Part shown: one piece after another, positions 47,410 through 56,216 of the stretch
Numbering within the stretch: position 1 is the first letter of the stretch
Layout: the number at the start of each line of letters is the position of its first letter
Source of the DNA: CAWELS01 sp964468205
GTDB taxonomy: Bacteria > Acidobacteriota > Terriglobia > Bryobacterales > Bryobacteraceae
Direction of reading: 5' to 3'
Assembly: GCA_964468205.1 (NCBI GenBank)
Contig: CAYXVG010000023.1
Span: 35,308 to 99,307 of the forward strand
Length of the DNA: 64,000 bases
Made by a program: the position numbers and the translations under genes
Notes under the pieces: generated by a model
The model's input: the letters and a program-made list of their open reading frames with translations, nothing else
Told to the model about the DNA's origin: nothing
Databases searched by the model: none

Positions 47410-47413
<4 letters not shown>

Positions 47414-48018
47414 GATTTTATAGTATCAAAATCGAGCAGAACTCCCTGTTTCCCGGCGTTCCAAGCCCGCGTCCGGCCGATTGTCTCGCGGGCGCCGTGC
47501 GCCTCGTGAATGTGACCGCAGAAGAACGCCGCGGGCTGGTGCCGGTCAATGAAATTCCGGACCGCCCGGCTGCCGGCGTTGACGTTGCCGGACATCTGGT
47601 CCAGCGTGGTTCCCCACGGCGGGCAATGGCACACCAGAACCAGCGGTTCGAGCCCGGCGAAGCTGCTCAAGCGCCGCTCCATCTCGCCTTCGGTGTACTC
47701 GCCCGGCGTGTTGAACGGCGTCGGAGTGGAGTATCCGAGCCCGGCGATATGAAAACCGTCGGCCTCGATTGCTTCACCGTGAAACGGTTCCAGGCCGTGC
47801 CGCTGGCACATCTCCGCCACCATTTCCTCGGTTTCGTGATTCCCGGGCAGCACGAACATCCGGCCGGCCCGCTTTGACAGGGCCTTCCCCATCTCATCCA
47901 GCCTTCGCCCCCAACTCACCAGATCCCCGGCGGCGAAATAGTAGTCGGCGTCGATGGCGAGCAGCCGTTCCAGCGCCGCCCGGTCGCCATGAACATCAGA
48001 GAAAACCAGAATCTTCAT
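47410..48018 (-). CDS. Calcineurin-type metallophosphoesterase (YfcE/MJ0936-like)
   Basis: A 202-residue phosphoesterase. Metal-binding motifs are in order: FSDVHGD (7-13), AAGDLVSWG, LPGNHE, VCHCPPWGT and FFCGHIHEAHG. This is the small one-domain form acting on phosphodiesters or phosphomonoesters; the substrate is unknown. It starts the message that also carries prfB, overlapping by ATGA, and its own start is 6 bases from the end of the AI-2E transporter gene. Confidence 0.9.
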
Positions 48019-48024
48019 TGTCTG

Positions 48025-49131
48025 TCATTGTTCATCCGGCGCCGGCTCGGAAATCGGTTCCTGCTCCGGCTCCGTCCGTTCCTTCGGCCGCCGCTTCGGT
48101 TCCGGCCCCATCAACACGGCGATCCAGTGAGTGCTCGGATCCGAATCGAGAATAATCTTCAACGCCATTGTCAGCGGCACGGCCATGAACATACCCACTC
48201 CGCCGAGCACCCATCCCCAGGCGAGCAGCGAAATGAAGACCACCAGCGGCGAGAGCCCCATGCTATGCCCCATCACGCGGGGTTCCACGATGTTGCCCAT
48301 AATCAGGTTTACCAACAGGTAGCCGATCAGCACGATCACCGCCTTTCCCGGGCCGTACTGCACCAGCGCCAGCCCGACTGGCGGGATGGCGGCGATGATC
48401 GAGCCAAACGTCGGAATGTAGTTCAGCACGAAGGCGAGCAGCCCCCACATCAGCGGGAAGTCGAGTCCGGCGGCCGAGACCCAGATTCCCGCGCCGAGTC
48501 CCGTGGCCGCGGAGATCACGGTCTTCAGGCCGAGATAGCGCTCCACGTTGCCGGCAATCTCCTTGAACCGTTCGATCGAGCGCGTGCTCGCTCCGAACGC
48601 GGCCTGCAGCTTTCCCGGAAATCCCGACAACTCGAGCAAAATGAAGGTCACGATCAGAATGATCACGAACGCCTTGCCGAGCGCGCCGCCCACCGCGCCG
48701 AAGGCATTGCCGACCATCGAGATCATTGAGCCCGGCTCCACCATGTTGAGCCCTTCGAGGACATCCTCGGCGAAACCCTGTTCGTTCAGCCATTCGAGCA
48801 GCCTGGCCGCCTGCTCGTTCATGCGGGCGCGGTAGACGGGGATCTGGCGGATGAAGGCGTTAACCGAAGTCCCGACGAACACGCCGGCAATTACGAAGAC
48901 GCCAACGATGCCGAGCACCACCGCGATCACCGCCATCACTGACGGCACGCCCCTCCGCTTGAGCCACAGCACGATCGGGGCGGCGATGATCGCAATGAAC
49001 GCGGCGACGATCGCGAGCACAATTATCGGCGCGGCCGCCTTCAACCCGGCGATCACGATAACGAGCGCGGCCAGGTTGGAAAGCAATCGCGGCCGGCGGG
49101 TTCCTCCACCTGCAGGCGCCATTGCCGTCAT
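48025..49131 (-). CDS. AI-2E family transporter (PerM/YdiK-like)
   Basis: A 368-residue inner-membrane protein with seven to eight helices in the family pattern: two near the N-terminus (about 16-60), one at 70-90, then after a helical loop five more (about 150-170 to 330). The signature is GLLAFVLNYIPTFGSIIAAIPP, with NLIMGNIVEPRVMGHSMGLSP and LLAWGWVLGGVGMFMAVPLT. Members export small molecules or move sodium and protons; the cargo here is unknown. The C-terminus is a charged cytoplasmic tail (EPEQEPISEPAP). Confidence 0.92.
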   Translation of the reverse strand: MTAMAPAGGGTRRPRLLSNLAALVIVIAGLKAAAPIIVLAIVAAFIAIIAAPIVLWLKRRGVPSVMAVIAVVLGIVGVFVIAGVFVGTSVNAFIRQIPVYRARMNEQAARLLEWLNEQGFAEDVLEGLNMVEPGSMISMVGNAFGAVGGALGKAFVIILIVTFILLELSGFPGKLQAAFGASTRSIERFKEIAGNVERYLGLKTVISAATGLGAGIWVSAAGLDFPLMWGLLAFVLNYIPTFGSIIAAIPPVGLALVQYGPGKAVIVLIGYLLVNLIMGNIVEPRVMGHSMGLSPLVVFISLLAWGWVLGGVGMFMAVPLTMALKIILDSDPSTHWIAVLMGPEPKRRPKERTEPEQEPISEPAPDEQ

Positions 49132-49172
49132 TCTACCGGGTTCCGGTCTACCAGGACGCGGATCGTGATTCG

Positions 49173-49910
49173 CTAGCCACTGAACTCCTCAAGCAGCGGG
49201 CCGTCGAGCTCGCGGCTTAGCATCGCCAGCGCCCGGCGGATGATCTGCTGCTGCAGTCCGGCGTTGCCGGGTTCGCCCAGTGGATACCCCAGCGGATAGT
49301 CGAGAAACAGAGCCCGCGGCGGCTTCACCTTTTCGGTGATCTTCTCAAGAACCGTCGTCGAGACTGTCGGCAGACCGGCTTTCTCGATCACGCTTTGGAT
49401 CAGTCCCACGGACTGATGGCAAAGCGGTCAAACGGGCGTCAGCAGCACGCCGTCGACGCCGTCGGATTTCAGCTTCTCCGCTACCTCGGGAGCTGTCTGT
49501 TTGATCAGGCGCCCGGGCGCCGGAATCGACCCCTGGAAGCTGAAGTGGCGTGGCGCCACCGCGCCGATTTCTCCGGACTCCGCCATCTCAGCTAAACGGT
49601 CCACTGGAAGCGCCAGATTGTAGTCTTCAAGTAATCCTTCTTCGTCGAAGGCGTCGCTGCGGTGCGACATCCCCATGCTCGCCAGGTTTGCCTCCGCCGG
49701 GATTTCACGATAGGAGAAATCGCCTCCACGGACCGATTCGTCGAACGGCTCCTGATCCGGCAGGAAGAACGAAGCCGTCGATACGCAGGCTATCGTGGCT
49801 TCCCCGAGCGGCTTCCGCAGCACGGCACCTGGCGTCCAGTCGTGGCTCCGGTAAATATAGCCTTTCATGTAGAGGCGGTAGGTCAGTTTAAGATCCGAGA
49901 GTTTAGCCAT
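49173..49910 (-). CDS. Selenoprotein, glycine/sarcosine/betaine reductase selenoprotein B family
   Basis: A 245-residue protein with Sec at position 161, encoded by the in-frame TGA at 49428-49430. Upstream sequence runs DGVLLTPV and downstream sequence continues PLCHQSVGLIQSVIEKAGLP, giving a U-x-x-C redox motif (Sec161, Cys164) at the end of a strand and start of a helix, as in GrdB-related proteins and their short relatives. The hairpin following the TGA fits a bacterial SECIS. Without readthrough both halves would be useless fragments. The start overlaps the ATPase gene of the ABC operon by 8 bases, so it is the last gene of that operon. Reductase or peroxiredoxin-like activity is inferred. 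It needs SelA, SelB and tRNA-Sec elsewhere in the genome. Confidence 0.9.
49392..49425 (-). promoter_or_regulatory. SECIS hairpin for Sec insertion
   Basis: On the minus strand: GCTTTG, then CC, then ATCAGTCC, loop GTG, GGACTGAT, C, CAAAGC. The upper 8-bp stem and the lower 6-bp stem are both perfect. The loop begins with G and lies 20 bases after the UGA, within the 16-37 base range of bacterial SECIS elements. The hairpin lies entirely in coding sequence. Confidence 0.85.
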
Positions 49911-50913
49911 CTTTTGTAGGAAATACTCTAATCAATTCTTCCGGGGCGGACACCTGAACAAGTTCGCCCGCCTTCACAATCGCTTCCGCCGGCGGCCGTT
50001 CGAGCGTAAGCCGGCCGGAACCGTCGAGTTCCACGCCGATCCGCACGCGCGTACCGAGGTCGGTACACTCGGCGACCCGGCCGGCCGCCAACGTGCGCCA
50101 CCGCTCTGGTTGCGCTTCGCCCACGGGCGCCAGCCGGACGCTCTCCGGGCGGTACGCAGCCACGTAACCCGCGCGCGTGTCCGGCGCCGTCTGCCACCCG
50201 AAGAACCGCGCGGCCCGCAGCGTCTTCGGTTCGGTGTAGAATTCCCGCGGCGCGGTGTATTGCACAATCGCCCCGTCCAAGAGGAGCGCGATGCGGTCCG
50301 CCATTACAGATGCCTCCGCTTGGTCATGGGTGACAAACACGGTCGTGGCGCCCAACCGCCGCTGCAGACCGCGGACAAGCGACCGCATCTCTCCCCGCAG
50401 CCCTTCGTCCAGTGCGGAGAAGGGCTCGTCAAGCAATAGGATCCGCGGCGAGATCACCAGCGCCCGCGCTAAGGCGACCCGCTGTTCCTGGCCGCCCGAG
50501 AGCTCCCGCGGCAGCCGCGACTCATAGCCCTCGAGCCGTACCATCTCCAGCGCCTCCCTCACCCGCTCTGCCTGTTCCGGAGCCGGCGTCCGCCGCATCC
50601 GCAGCCCGAATGAGACGTTCTCGGCCACCGTCATGTGAGGGAACAGCAGCGGCTTCTGAAGTACCACCGCTGCGCCGCGCTTCTCCGCCGGGGTCCGGTC
50701 CATCGCCTCGCCGTTGAAGCGAACCGATCCGGCATCCGGCCGGAGCAACCCCGCGACGATCCGGAGAATCGTCGTTTTTCCGGAACCGGAGGGACCGAGC
50801 AGGGCGGCGAGCTCGCCTGGATTCACCTCCAGCGAAAGCCCCTGGAGCACCGGCGTGCCGCCGTAGGAGGCGCTGATGCCGGCCAGCTCGAGCCGCGTGC
50901 TCTCGGTTTTCAA
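49903..50913 (-). CDS. ABC transporter ATP-binding subunit (YnjD/PotA-like)
   Basis: The 336-residue ATPase of the importer operon. Walker A is LLGPSGSGKTTIL, the signature LSGGQEQRVALARAL, Walker B ILLLDEPFSALDE, and the switch histidine is in FVTHDQAEA. A TOBE-like C-terminal domain (about 240-336) is present, as in polyamine, thiamine or YnjD-type ATPases. It overlaps the substrate-binding protein gene by ATGA and the selenoprotein gene by 8 bases. Confidence 0.93.
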   Translation of the reverse strand: MKTESTRLELAGISASYGGTPVLQGLSLEVNPGELAALLGPSGSGKTTILRIVAGLLRPDAGSVRFNGEAMDRTPAEKRGAAVVLQKPLLFPHMTVAENVSFGLRMRRTPAPEQAERVREALEMVRLEGYESRLPRELSGGQEQRVALARALVISPRILLLDEPFSALDEGLRGEMRSLVRGLQRRLGATTVFVTHDQAEASVMADRIALLLDGAIVQYTAPREFYTEPKTLRAARFFGWQTAPDTRAGYVAAYRPESVRLAPVGEAQPERWRTLAAGRVAECTDLGTRVRIGVELDGSGRLTLERPPAEAIVKAGELVQVSAPEELIRVFPTKDG

Positions 50914-52076
50914 CGCTCGAGGACCTCCCGGATCCAGTCTTGCTCCAACCGTTCGAGATAGCGTGAGTCGGGCTCGGGCAACCAGGCGGAGTTCAACTCC
51001 TCCTCGGAGAGGGTCGCCACCCCGCGTGGCAGATTCGCGGCAGCCTGGCGCTGCGCATCGGTCAGATGGTCCGGCCGCAGCGGAAACGGGATGCGCAGGG
51101 CCTCCGACATCGCCAGCGCGCTCTCCGGCGAGAGCAGGTGGTTGATCACCGTGACCGCCCCTTCGGGATTGCCCGCGTTGAATGGGATCGCGAGGAAGTT
51201 GTAGTTGCCGATGGTTCCGCTTGAGAAGACGAAGGTGCGCGCGGTGGGCGGGTACTCGCCCTGCTCGATCCGGCGGGAGACGAAGTTGGGGTTGTAGCTC
51301 ATGGCGAAGTCGATTTCGCTGTTGGCAAAGAGCCGGTCCTGCTCCTTGAGCGTCATCGGATAGGTGGATCCCGTCCGCCAGAGATACGGTTTGCTTTCGT
51401 TGAGGAGGGCGAAGGTCTTGGTGGCCGCCGCTGCATACAGTTCCTCATCGAAGCCCTCCTGGAACGGCTCAGGGCCGCCGCCGAAGTGATACAGCAAGTG
51501 GCGCAGGAACGCCGATCCGGTGAAGTCCGGGGGTGCGAGGTAGGTGAAGCGGCCGGGATTCGCCCGCGCCCATTCGAACAGTGCCGGAATCGTCCGCGGC
51601 GGCTCGCTCACCCGGGCCGTGTCGTAACCCATCACGAACTGCGCCTTCTGCCACGGCGCTTCGAGACCCTCGACCGGCTCGCCAAAGTCGCGCTTCGCCA
51701 CCGCCGGGCCGTAGTGGCGAAGGTTCGGGATGCGATCCGTGAAGGGTCCCCATAGCACTCCGCCCTGCTTGGCCGTGCGGAAGTTTTCGCCGTTGATCCA
51801 GAGCAGGTCGACCGAGCCGCCACTGACCTTGCCCGCGCCTTTCTCGGTGAGCAGCTTGTTCACCAGTTCGGCGATGTCAGCGGTGGGGATCACCCGCAGG
51901 CGGATCCCGTACAACCGCTCCAGGTCCGGCGCCAGCCGCTCGCGCATGTACCGGTTGCGAGCCTCGTCGCCGGCCCACATTCCGAATGCGACCTCGGCGG
52001 CGCGGTCTTCATTCACGATCCCGCACCCGACGAGCGCCAGCAGCGCCGCCAACCAGATGCCGGACCGTCTACCCAT
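50910..52076 (-). CDS. ABC transporter substrate-binding lipoprotein (YnjB-like)
   Basis: A 388-residue binding protein with a lipoprotein signal (LLALVGC, Cys18). The fold is of the thiamine/iron/YnjB type. Distinctive parts are VSGGSVDLLWINGENFRTAK and PWQKAQFVMGYDTARV, which match YnjB/COG4134 proteins, whose substrate is not established. It lies between the two permease genes (upstream) and the ATPase gene (downstream), overlapping each. Confidence 0.88.
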   Translation of the reverse strand: MGRRSGIWLAALLALVGCGIVNEDRAAEVAFGMWAGDEARNRYMRERLAPDLERLYGIRLRVIPTADIAELVNKLLTEKGAGKVSGGSVDLLWINGENFRTAKQGGVLWGPFTDRIPNLRHYGPAVAKRDFGEPVEGLEAPWQKAQFVMGYDTARVSEPPRTIPALFEWARANPGRFTYLAPPDFTGSAFLRHLLYHFGGGPEPFQEGFDEELYAAAATKTFALLNESKPYLWRTGSTYPMTLKEQDRLFANSEIDFAMSYNPNFVSRRIEQGEYPPTARTFVFSSGTIGNYNFLAIPFNAGNPEGAVTVINHLLSPESALAMSEALRIPFPLRPDHLTDAQRQAAANLPRGVATLSEEELNSAWLPEPDSRYLERLEQDWIREVLER

Positions 52077-52872
52077 CGCTCCTCAAATGCCTCGCCACAA
52101 CCAGGAACACCACCACTGCCGGCGCCAGGAATACCAGGGAGAGCGCGGCCGTGATCGACTCGTCCCCGCTGCGCTGGAACACCACCAGGGTCAGGGGCAG
52201 CGTCATCACCCGGCCGCCTCCGATGAAGAGCGTCGTCAAGTACTGGCTCCAGGAAACGAGGAAGGCAAAGGCGGCGGCCACCGCCAGACCCGGCGCGATG
52301 GCGGGCAGGGTGACGTATCGCCAAACGGCCAGCCGTGAAGCCCCGAGCGTCCGCGCCTGGGCTTCGGCGTCGGGGTCAAAGGCGGAGAAACTTCCCATCA
52401 ACATCAGGGTCGCATAGGGCGCCGCCGGGATGAGGTGCACGAGAATGACGCCCAGCAGGGTGTCCGTCAGCCCGTACCGGACAAAGAGCGAGTGTACGCC
52501 CATCGCGGAGGCGAGGGGTGGTGCGAGCACGGGGAGCAGAAGCAGAAAAAGCGCCAGCCCGCGGCCGTGAAACTGGTGCAGCGCCAGCGCCCGGGCCGCC
52601 GGCAGAGCGATCAGCACGGCCGCCGCGGTCACCGCCAGGGCGATCGCGATGCTGGCCGTCATCGCCGGCAGGACGTCCGACACCGGCGACATCACGTAGG
52701 CCCAGGCCCGGCCGCTCCATTCCCGCGGCAGCAGAGCCGGCCAGTACCAGCCCCGGGCGAAGGACCAGATGACCAGCAGTGCGACGGGCGCCAGCGCCAG
52801 CGCCGCCACGAAGCCGCCCGCCGCCACCAGCGCGGCGCGCCGCAGCCGCGGGTGGGAAGAGATCCCGTTCAT
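52069..52872 (-). CDS. ABC transporter permease (second of pair)
   Basis: A 267-residue inner-membrane permease with six helices. The EAA-like coupling loop reads AQARTLGASRLAVWRYVTLP (about 178-197), which docks the ATPase. In E. coli YnjC the two permease halves are one long protein; here they are separate genes overlapping by ATGA (52869-52872). Confidence 0.9.
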   Translation of the reverse strand: MNGISSHPRLRRAALVAAGGFVAALALAPVALLVIWSFARGWYWPALLPREWSGRAWAYVMSPVSDVLPAMTASIAIALAVTAAAVLIALPAARALALHQFHGRGLALFLLLLPVLAPPLASAMGVHSLFVRYGLTDTLLGVILVHLIPAAPYATLMLMGSFSAFDPDAEAQARTLGASRLAVWRYVTLPAIAPGLAVAAAFAFLVSWSQYLTTLFIGGGRVMTLPLTLVVFQRSGDESITAALSLVFLAPAVVVFLVVARHLRSDG

Positions 52873-53738
52873 AGCACCGCCGGCCTTTCCAGCCCAATCA
52901 GAATGCGCGCCAGCCGGAGGTAGAGCGCCACCAGCGCGGAGGTGGCGAGCGCCATCAGGAAGGCGATCGCCAGCGCTTCCGGCCGGTCCACCAGCTCCAT
53001 CGCCATGAAGCGGCGCTGGGCCACCACGGCCAGCATCGCGGGGTAGGGGCGGCCCAGCACATACGGCGCCTCGAAGGCCCCGAAGACAAAGGCGAATACC
53101 ACCAGCGAGGCTGAGACGACCCCGGGCGCCACCATCGGCAGGGTGACGTGCCGGAGCCTCTGCCAGGCCGATGCGCCGAGGGTGCGGGCCTGCAACTCGT
53201 AGTCCCGGCCGGTCCGCACCAGGAGGGCGAGGGTCATCAGCGCGATGAAAGGCGTCTCCTTCAGCACGTAGGCGGCGATGATTCCGATGCCGTAGGCGTC
53301 TCCCGTCAGTTGGGGGAACGCGCCCGGCGAATCGATCAGTCCGGCCGCGTAGGCCAACCGGGCGAGCAACCCGCTGGGGGCGATGAGGTTTATCAAAGCC
53401 ACCGCCATCGCCAGGTGCGGTACCGCCAGCGGGATCTGCAGGAGCGTGCTGAACAGGGAACCGCGCCCGGCCAACTCGCGCAGAGCCACGGCGAGCAGGA
53501 CTCCCGTTACCGCCGAAACCGCGGTCGCGACCGTGGCCACGTAGAGGCTGAAGCCGAGCGCCGTCCGGAATTCCGCGCCGGAGAACAGCGACAGGTAGTG
53601 CCTGAGTGTGAACCCCGCATCGCCCGCGGCCGGCAGGTAGCCGACGCTCTGGAGGAAGGCCAGGCCAAGGCCGCCTACAAACAGGATCAGGATCAGCCCG
53701 AGGGCCGGAGCCAGCATCAGCGCGATTCGTAGCGGCAT
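52869..53738 (-). CDS. ABC transporter permease (first of pair)
   Basis: A 289-residue permease and the first gene of the importer operon. Six or seven helices are visible, with the coupling loop LQARTLGASAWQRLRHVTLP (about 182-201). Its start lies within the end of the truncated M48 gene (22-base overlap), so the operon may be transcribed from further upstream. Confidence 0.9.
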   Translation of the reverse strand: MPLRIALMLAPALGLILILFVGGLGLAFLQSVGYLPAAGDAGFTLRHYLSLFSGAEFRTALGFSLYVATVATAVSAVTGVLLAVALRELAGRGSLFSTLLQIPLAVPHLAMAVALINLIAPSGLLARLAYAAGLIDSPGAFPQLTGDAYGIGIIAAYVLKETPFIALMTLALLVRTGRDYELQARTLGASAWQRLRHVTLPMVAPGVVSASLVVFAFVFGAFEAPYVLGRPYPAMLAVVAQRRFMAMELVDRPEALAIAFLMALATSALVALYLRLARILIGLERPAVL

Positions 53739-54283
53739 TTCCCGATTACGCTCCTCCGTCCGGATAGCCGGCCGCGGCCACCGTGGTCCAGTGTGCGCCC
53801 GGCCTGCATCACGAGGGTATTCGCATCACCGGCGGTGACGGTTAGCGGGACCCGCGGCCCGCGGTGGGGCTGGATGCAGCCACCCGGAGCCGCCAGGGCT
53901 TCCAGCGCCCGGCCGCCGGCCCAGCCGTAGAATGCGACGGCGGCCGCCATGGCGGCAATCAGCGCCACGAGCAGGAGCAGGGCGACCAGGAGACGCGGGT
54001 TTCCTCTCTCATGACGGAACGCCGCTTCCGGGGCGAGAGCGCGGGCGGCGTCAATGAATCCACGGTCCGGGACAAGGAGAATCTCCGGACCACCGCGGAA
54101 CTCGATCCGCACCGGCTGATCGCTCACCGTCGCCGGAACCTGCCGCAGCTCCGCGTACGGCCGCCACACGGCGCTCCCGTCCGCCAAGCGGATCGACAAT
54201 CCGGCTGGTTGTATTACGACGGTCACCTCCTGACGCCGTGCCGTAACGCCGTCGTAGAAGTGCCCGGGCCAATCAGCGCGCAT
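53717..54283 (-). pseudogene. Truncated M48-type peptidase (DUF7092 N-terminus only)
   Basis: The first roughly 85 residues (GHFYDGVTARRQEVTVVIQ, WRPYAELRQV) match the DUF7092 domain found at the start of M48 metallopeptidases that sit beside YjgN/DUF898 genes. A membrane helix (about 98-120) follows, but then ALAAPGGCIQPHRGP and a short tail of no clear fold. No HExxH occurs in the remaining sequence or in other frames I examined. At 188 residues it is about half the usual length. The DUF898 gene 5 bases upstream is the normal neighbour, which supports decay of a former peptidase gene against the ABC operon. It may still be translated. Confidence 0.6.
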
Positions 54284-54288
54284 ACCTG

Positions 54289-55257
54289 TCAGATTCCGAG
54301 ACCTATGTCGATGTCGCCGCCGTCGAGCAGTTCCGAGACGCCCTCACCGGCCGCGCCTGCCGCCTGCGCCTCCTGCCGGATCGCCGCGAAATCGATCTTG
54401 CCGCGGGCGAGGAGGTTCGCGGCGTAGTAGCGGTACTCGCGGACCTGGGCCCAGGGGGTGGCAAGTCCCAAAGTGAAGATGACCAGGAGCGCATTGGTGA
54501 AGGCCAGCAGGAAGAGGCTCGCGCCATCGAGGGTGGCGTCGAAGCGGGCGCCCTGCAACGTGGTCCGGTTCCAGGTGTAGTTGTGGAACAGGGCTTTTGC
54601 CCAGAAGCCGGTGATACCGAGCGTTGGCGGCAGGAGCAGCCAGCCGAGGAGGAAGTACCGGCCGAAGAAGTCGCCGGTGCTGCCGTCATAGTGGAACCGG
54701 GTATTACCGTAGTAGGCATTCCGGGTGATGTACTCGCGCAGGTTGGCCAGGAGGTGCGGCAGGTAAATGCCGAGCGTGACCGTCGTCAGGATCGCGTCCC
54801 GGAAGAAGATTCTCGCGAATCCGCCGGTGGAGCCGCGGAGGGAGAAACGCACCCCGCGGTAGGAGGTTCGCGAGAGACGGTAGCGGGCGGCCCCAAAGAT
54901 GGCAAACGGTAGCAGCCCGAGGAAGGCGGCATAGAGAATGACGGCGCCCACGACCCCGCCGGTTTCGTCGCCGAGGACGGCGATCCAGATGACCATTTGG
55001 ATGATGAGCGCCGCGAGCAGCCCGGCCGCTTTCAGATATCCGGTGAAGAGTTCGAGGCCCGTGCCGTGGTAGACGAAAGGTTCGCTGTCGAACTCGATGC
55101 TCGCCCAGAGAAAGCGCCGCTCGCGGGTGCGCGCCCAGGGGTAGTAGACGCCCAGGGTCAAGATGGCAAGCAGCAGATTGACGATCCAGATTCCGAACAA
55201 CGCCCCGCCGTCGCCGCGGAACGCAAACCGGTAGGTATTCGGGTTTGAGTCATTCAT
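54289..55257 (-). CDS. YjgN-family membrane protein (DUF898)
   Basis: A 322-residue inner-membrane protein with repeats of the DUF898 unit: FAFRGDGGALFGIWIVNLLL, LTLGVYYPWARTRERRF, TRFHYDGSTGDFFGRYFLLG and LGLATPWAQVREYRYYA. Six to eight helices are predicted. The function is unknown; neighbours are usually M48 peptidases. The ATG at 55257 overlaps the CPBP gene stop by ATGA. The frame is open to 55893, but that part is antisense to the CPBP gene's coding frame and has no family match. Confidence 0.9.
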   Translation of the reverse strand: MNDSNPNTYRFAFRGDGGALFGIWIVNLLLAILTLGVYYPWARTRERRFLWASIEFDSEPFVYHGTGLELFTGYLKAAGLLAALIIQMVIWIAVLGDETGGVVGAVILYAAFLGLLPFAIFGAARYRLSRTSYRGVRFSLRGSTGGFARIFFRDAILTTVTLGIYLPHLLANLREYITRNAYYGNTRFHYDGSTGDFFGRYFLLGWLLLPPTLGITGFWAKALFHNYTWNRTTLQGARFDATLDGASLFLLAFTNALLVIFTLGLATPWAQVREYRYYAANLLARGKIDFAAIRQEAQAAGAAGEGVSELLDGGDIDIGLGI

Positions 55258-56216
55258 TGGAATAGCGACCTCCAGGTGGCATTCGTAAGGGCGTGGGCCA
55301 CCATCGCGGCGCGGATGCCCCGGCCGGCGGTGAACGCCCGTCCGTAGAACCAGCCCGCGGCGGCCGCCAGGAGAGCGAACCGCCAGTTGGGGAATTCGCG
55401 AAACCAGAGGTGGCAGGCGCCGAAGACCACGGCGGCCGCGACGATCGCCGCCTGCGTCCCGGTCCACCGTCCTAGCCACTGCTGCAACATTCCCCGGAAG
55501 AAGAACTCCTCGGCGAGGGCTACCACCAGTAGCATGCCCACGAAGTTCGCGGGAATGCGCCACCACCAGCCCTCCAGAGGGTCGAACCGGGCGAACCCGA
55601 GTCCGTACATCAAGGCCACGCCCACGGGCAGGAAGTAGACGTAGTGCCGCGCGCCGATCGCCCACTCCCGCCGCGAGGGCACGAAGCCGAATCCCGTTCC
55701 CTCGACTTTGCGGATGAGCAGCGCCGCGCTGATCCCGAGCCGTATCCACATGAGCTGGCCGAGGGCGTCGATTCGCAGATCGTCCAGCGGGCCGGGATAG
55801 AGGCCGCGGAAGATTTTGAGCAGGTAGACCGCCGCCACGAAGGCCAGGAAACCATAATCGGCGACGGGGTGCCGGGGCAGCGTCTGGAACCACCAGGCCA
55901 GCGCGCCGGCGCAGGCCAGCAGGTAGAGGGCGTTCCGGAAGTCAAACGTTCCCGCCGGTACGGTCGCGATCAGGAACGGCGCGGCGGCGCTCGCCAGCAG
56001 GAAGAGCGGGAGCTTCGTTCCGAGAGCCTCCAGGCGATCCCGCACGGCGGTGGAGCCGAGGCCGAAGTAGAAGGAGAGCTCGACCAGGAAGGCGAGCAGA
56101 ACCGGGGCCGCGACGGCGGCCGGGATATGCTGGTAGTAGGAGTAGACTCCTCCCCCGATGGCGCCGGCGATCCACACCAACACGAGCGTGATCCGGAAGC
56201 ACTGCATCGGGTTCAT
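55254..56216 (-). CDS. CPBP-family intramembrane glutamic protease
   Basis: A 320-residue membrane protease of the CPBP/Abi (Rce1-like) family. Eight or so helices are present. Motif 1 is EEFFFRGMLQQ (about 233-243), motif 2 FGACHLWF, and motif 3 AAMVAHALTNATW. The active-site glutamates and histidines are complete. It is the first gene of the DUF898-M48 group, overlapping by ATGA. Members process prenylated or exported peptides or act in bacteriocin immunity; the substrate is not known. Confidence 0.92.
   Translation of the reverse strand: MNPMQCFRITLVLVWIAGAIGGGVYSYYQHIPAAVAAPVLLAFLVELSFYFGLGSTAVRDRLEALGTKLPLFLLASAAAPFLIATVPAGTFDFRNALYLLACAGALAWWFQTLPRHPVADYGFLAFVAAVYLLKIFRGLYPGPLDDLRIDALGQLMWIRLGISAALLIRKVEGTGFGFVPSRREWAIGARHYVYFLPVGVALMYGLGFARFDPLEGWWWRIPANFVGMLLVVALAEEFFFRGMLQQWLGRWTGTQAAIVAAAVVFGACHLWFREFPNWRFALLAAAAGWFYGRAFTAGRGIRAAMVAHALTNATWRSLFQ

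Noticed and set aside
49428..49430. TGA as a sequencing error or true stop producing two small genes
   Set aside because: The downstream frame continues the family sequence without shift, the position is the known Sec site of the family, and the following hairpin fits SECIS rules.
55258..55893. N-terminal extension of the DUF898 gene
   Set aside because: It lies antiphase within the CPBP protease gene, and the DUF898 family starts at the ATG at 55257, which forms an ATGA overlap.
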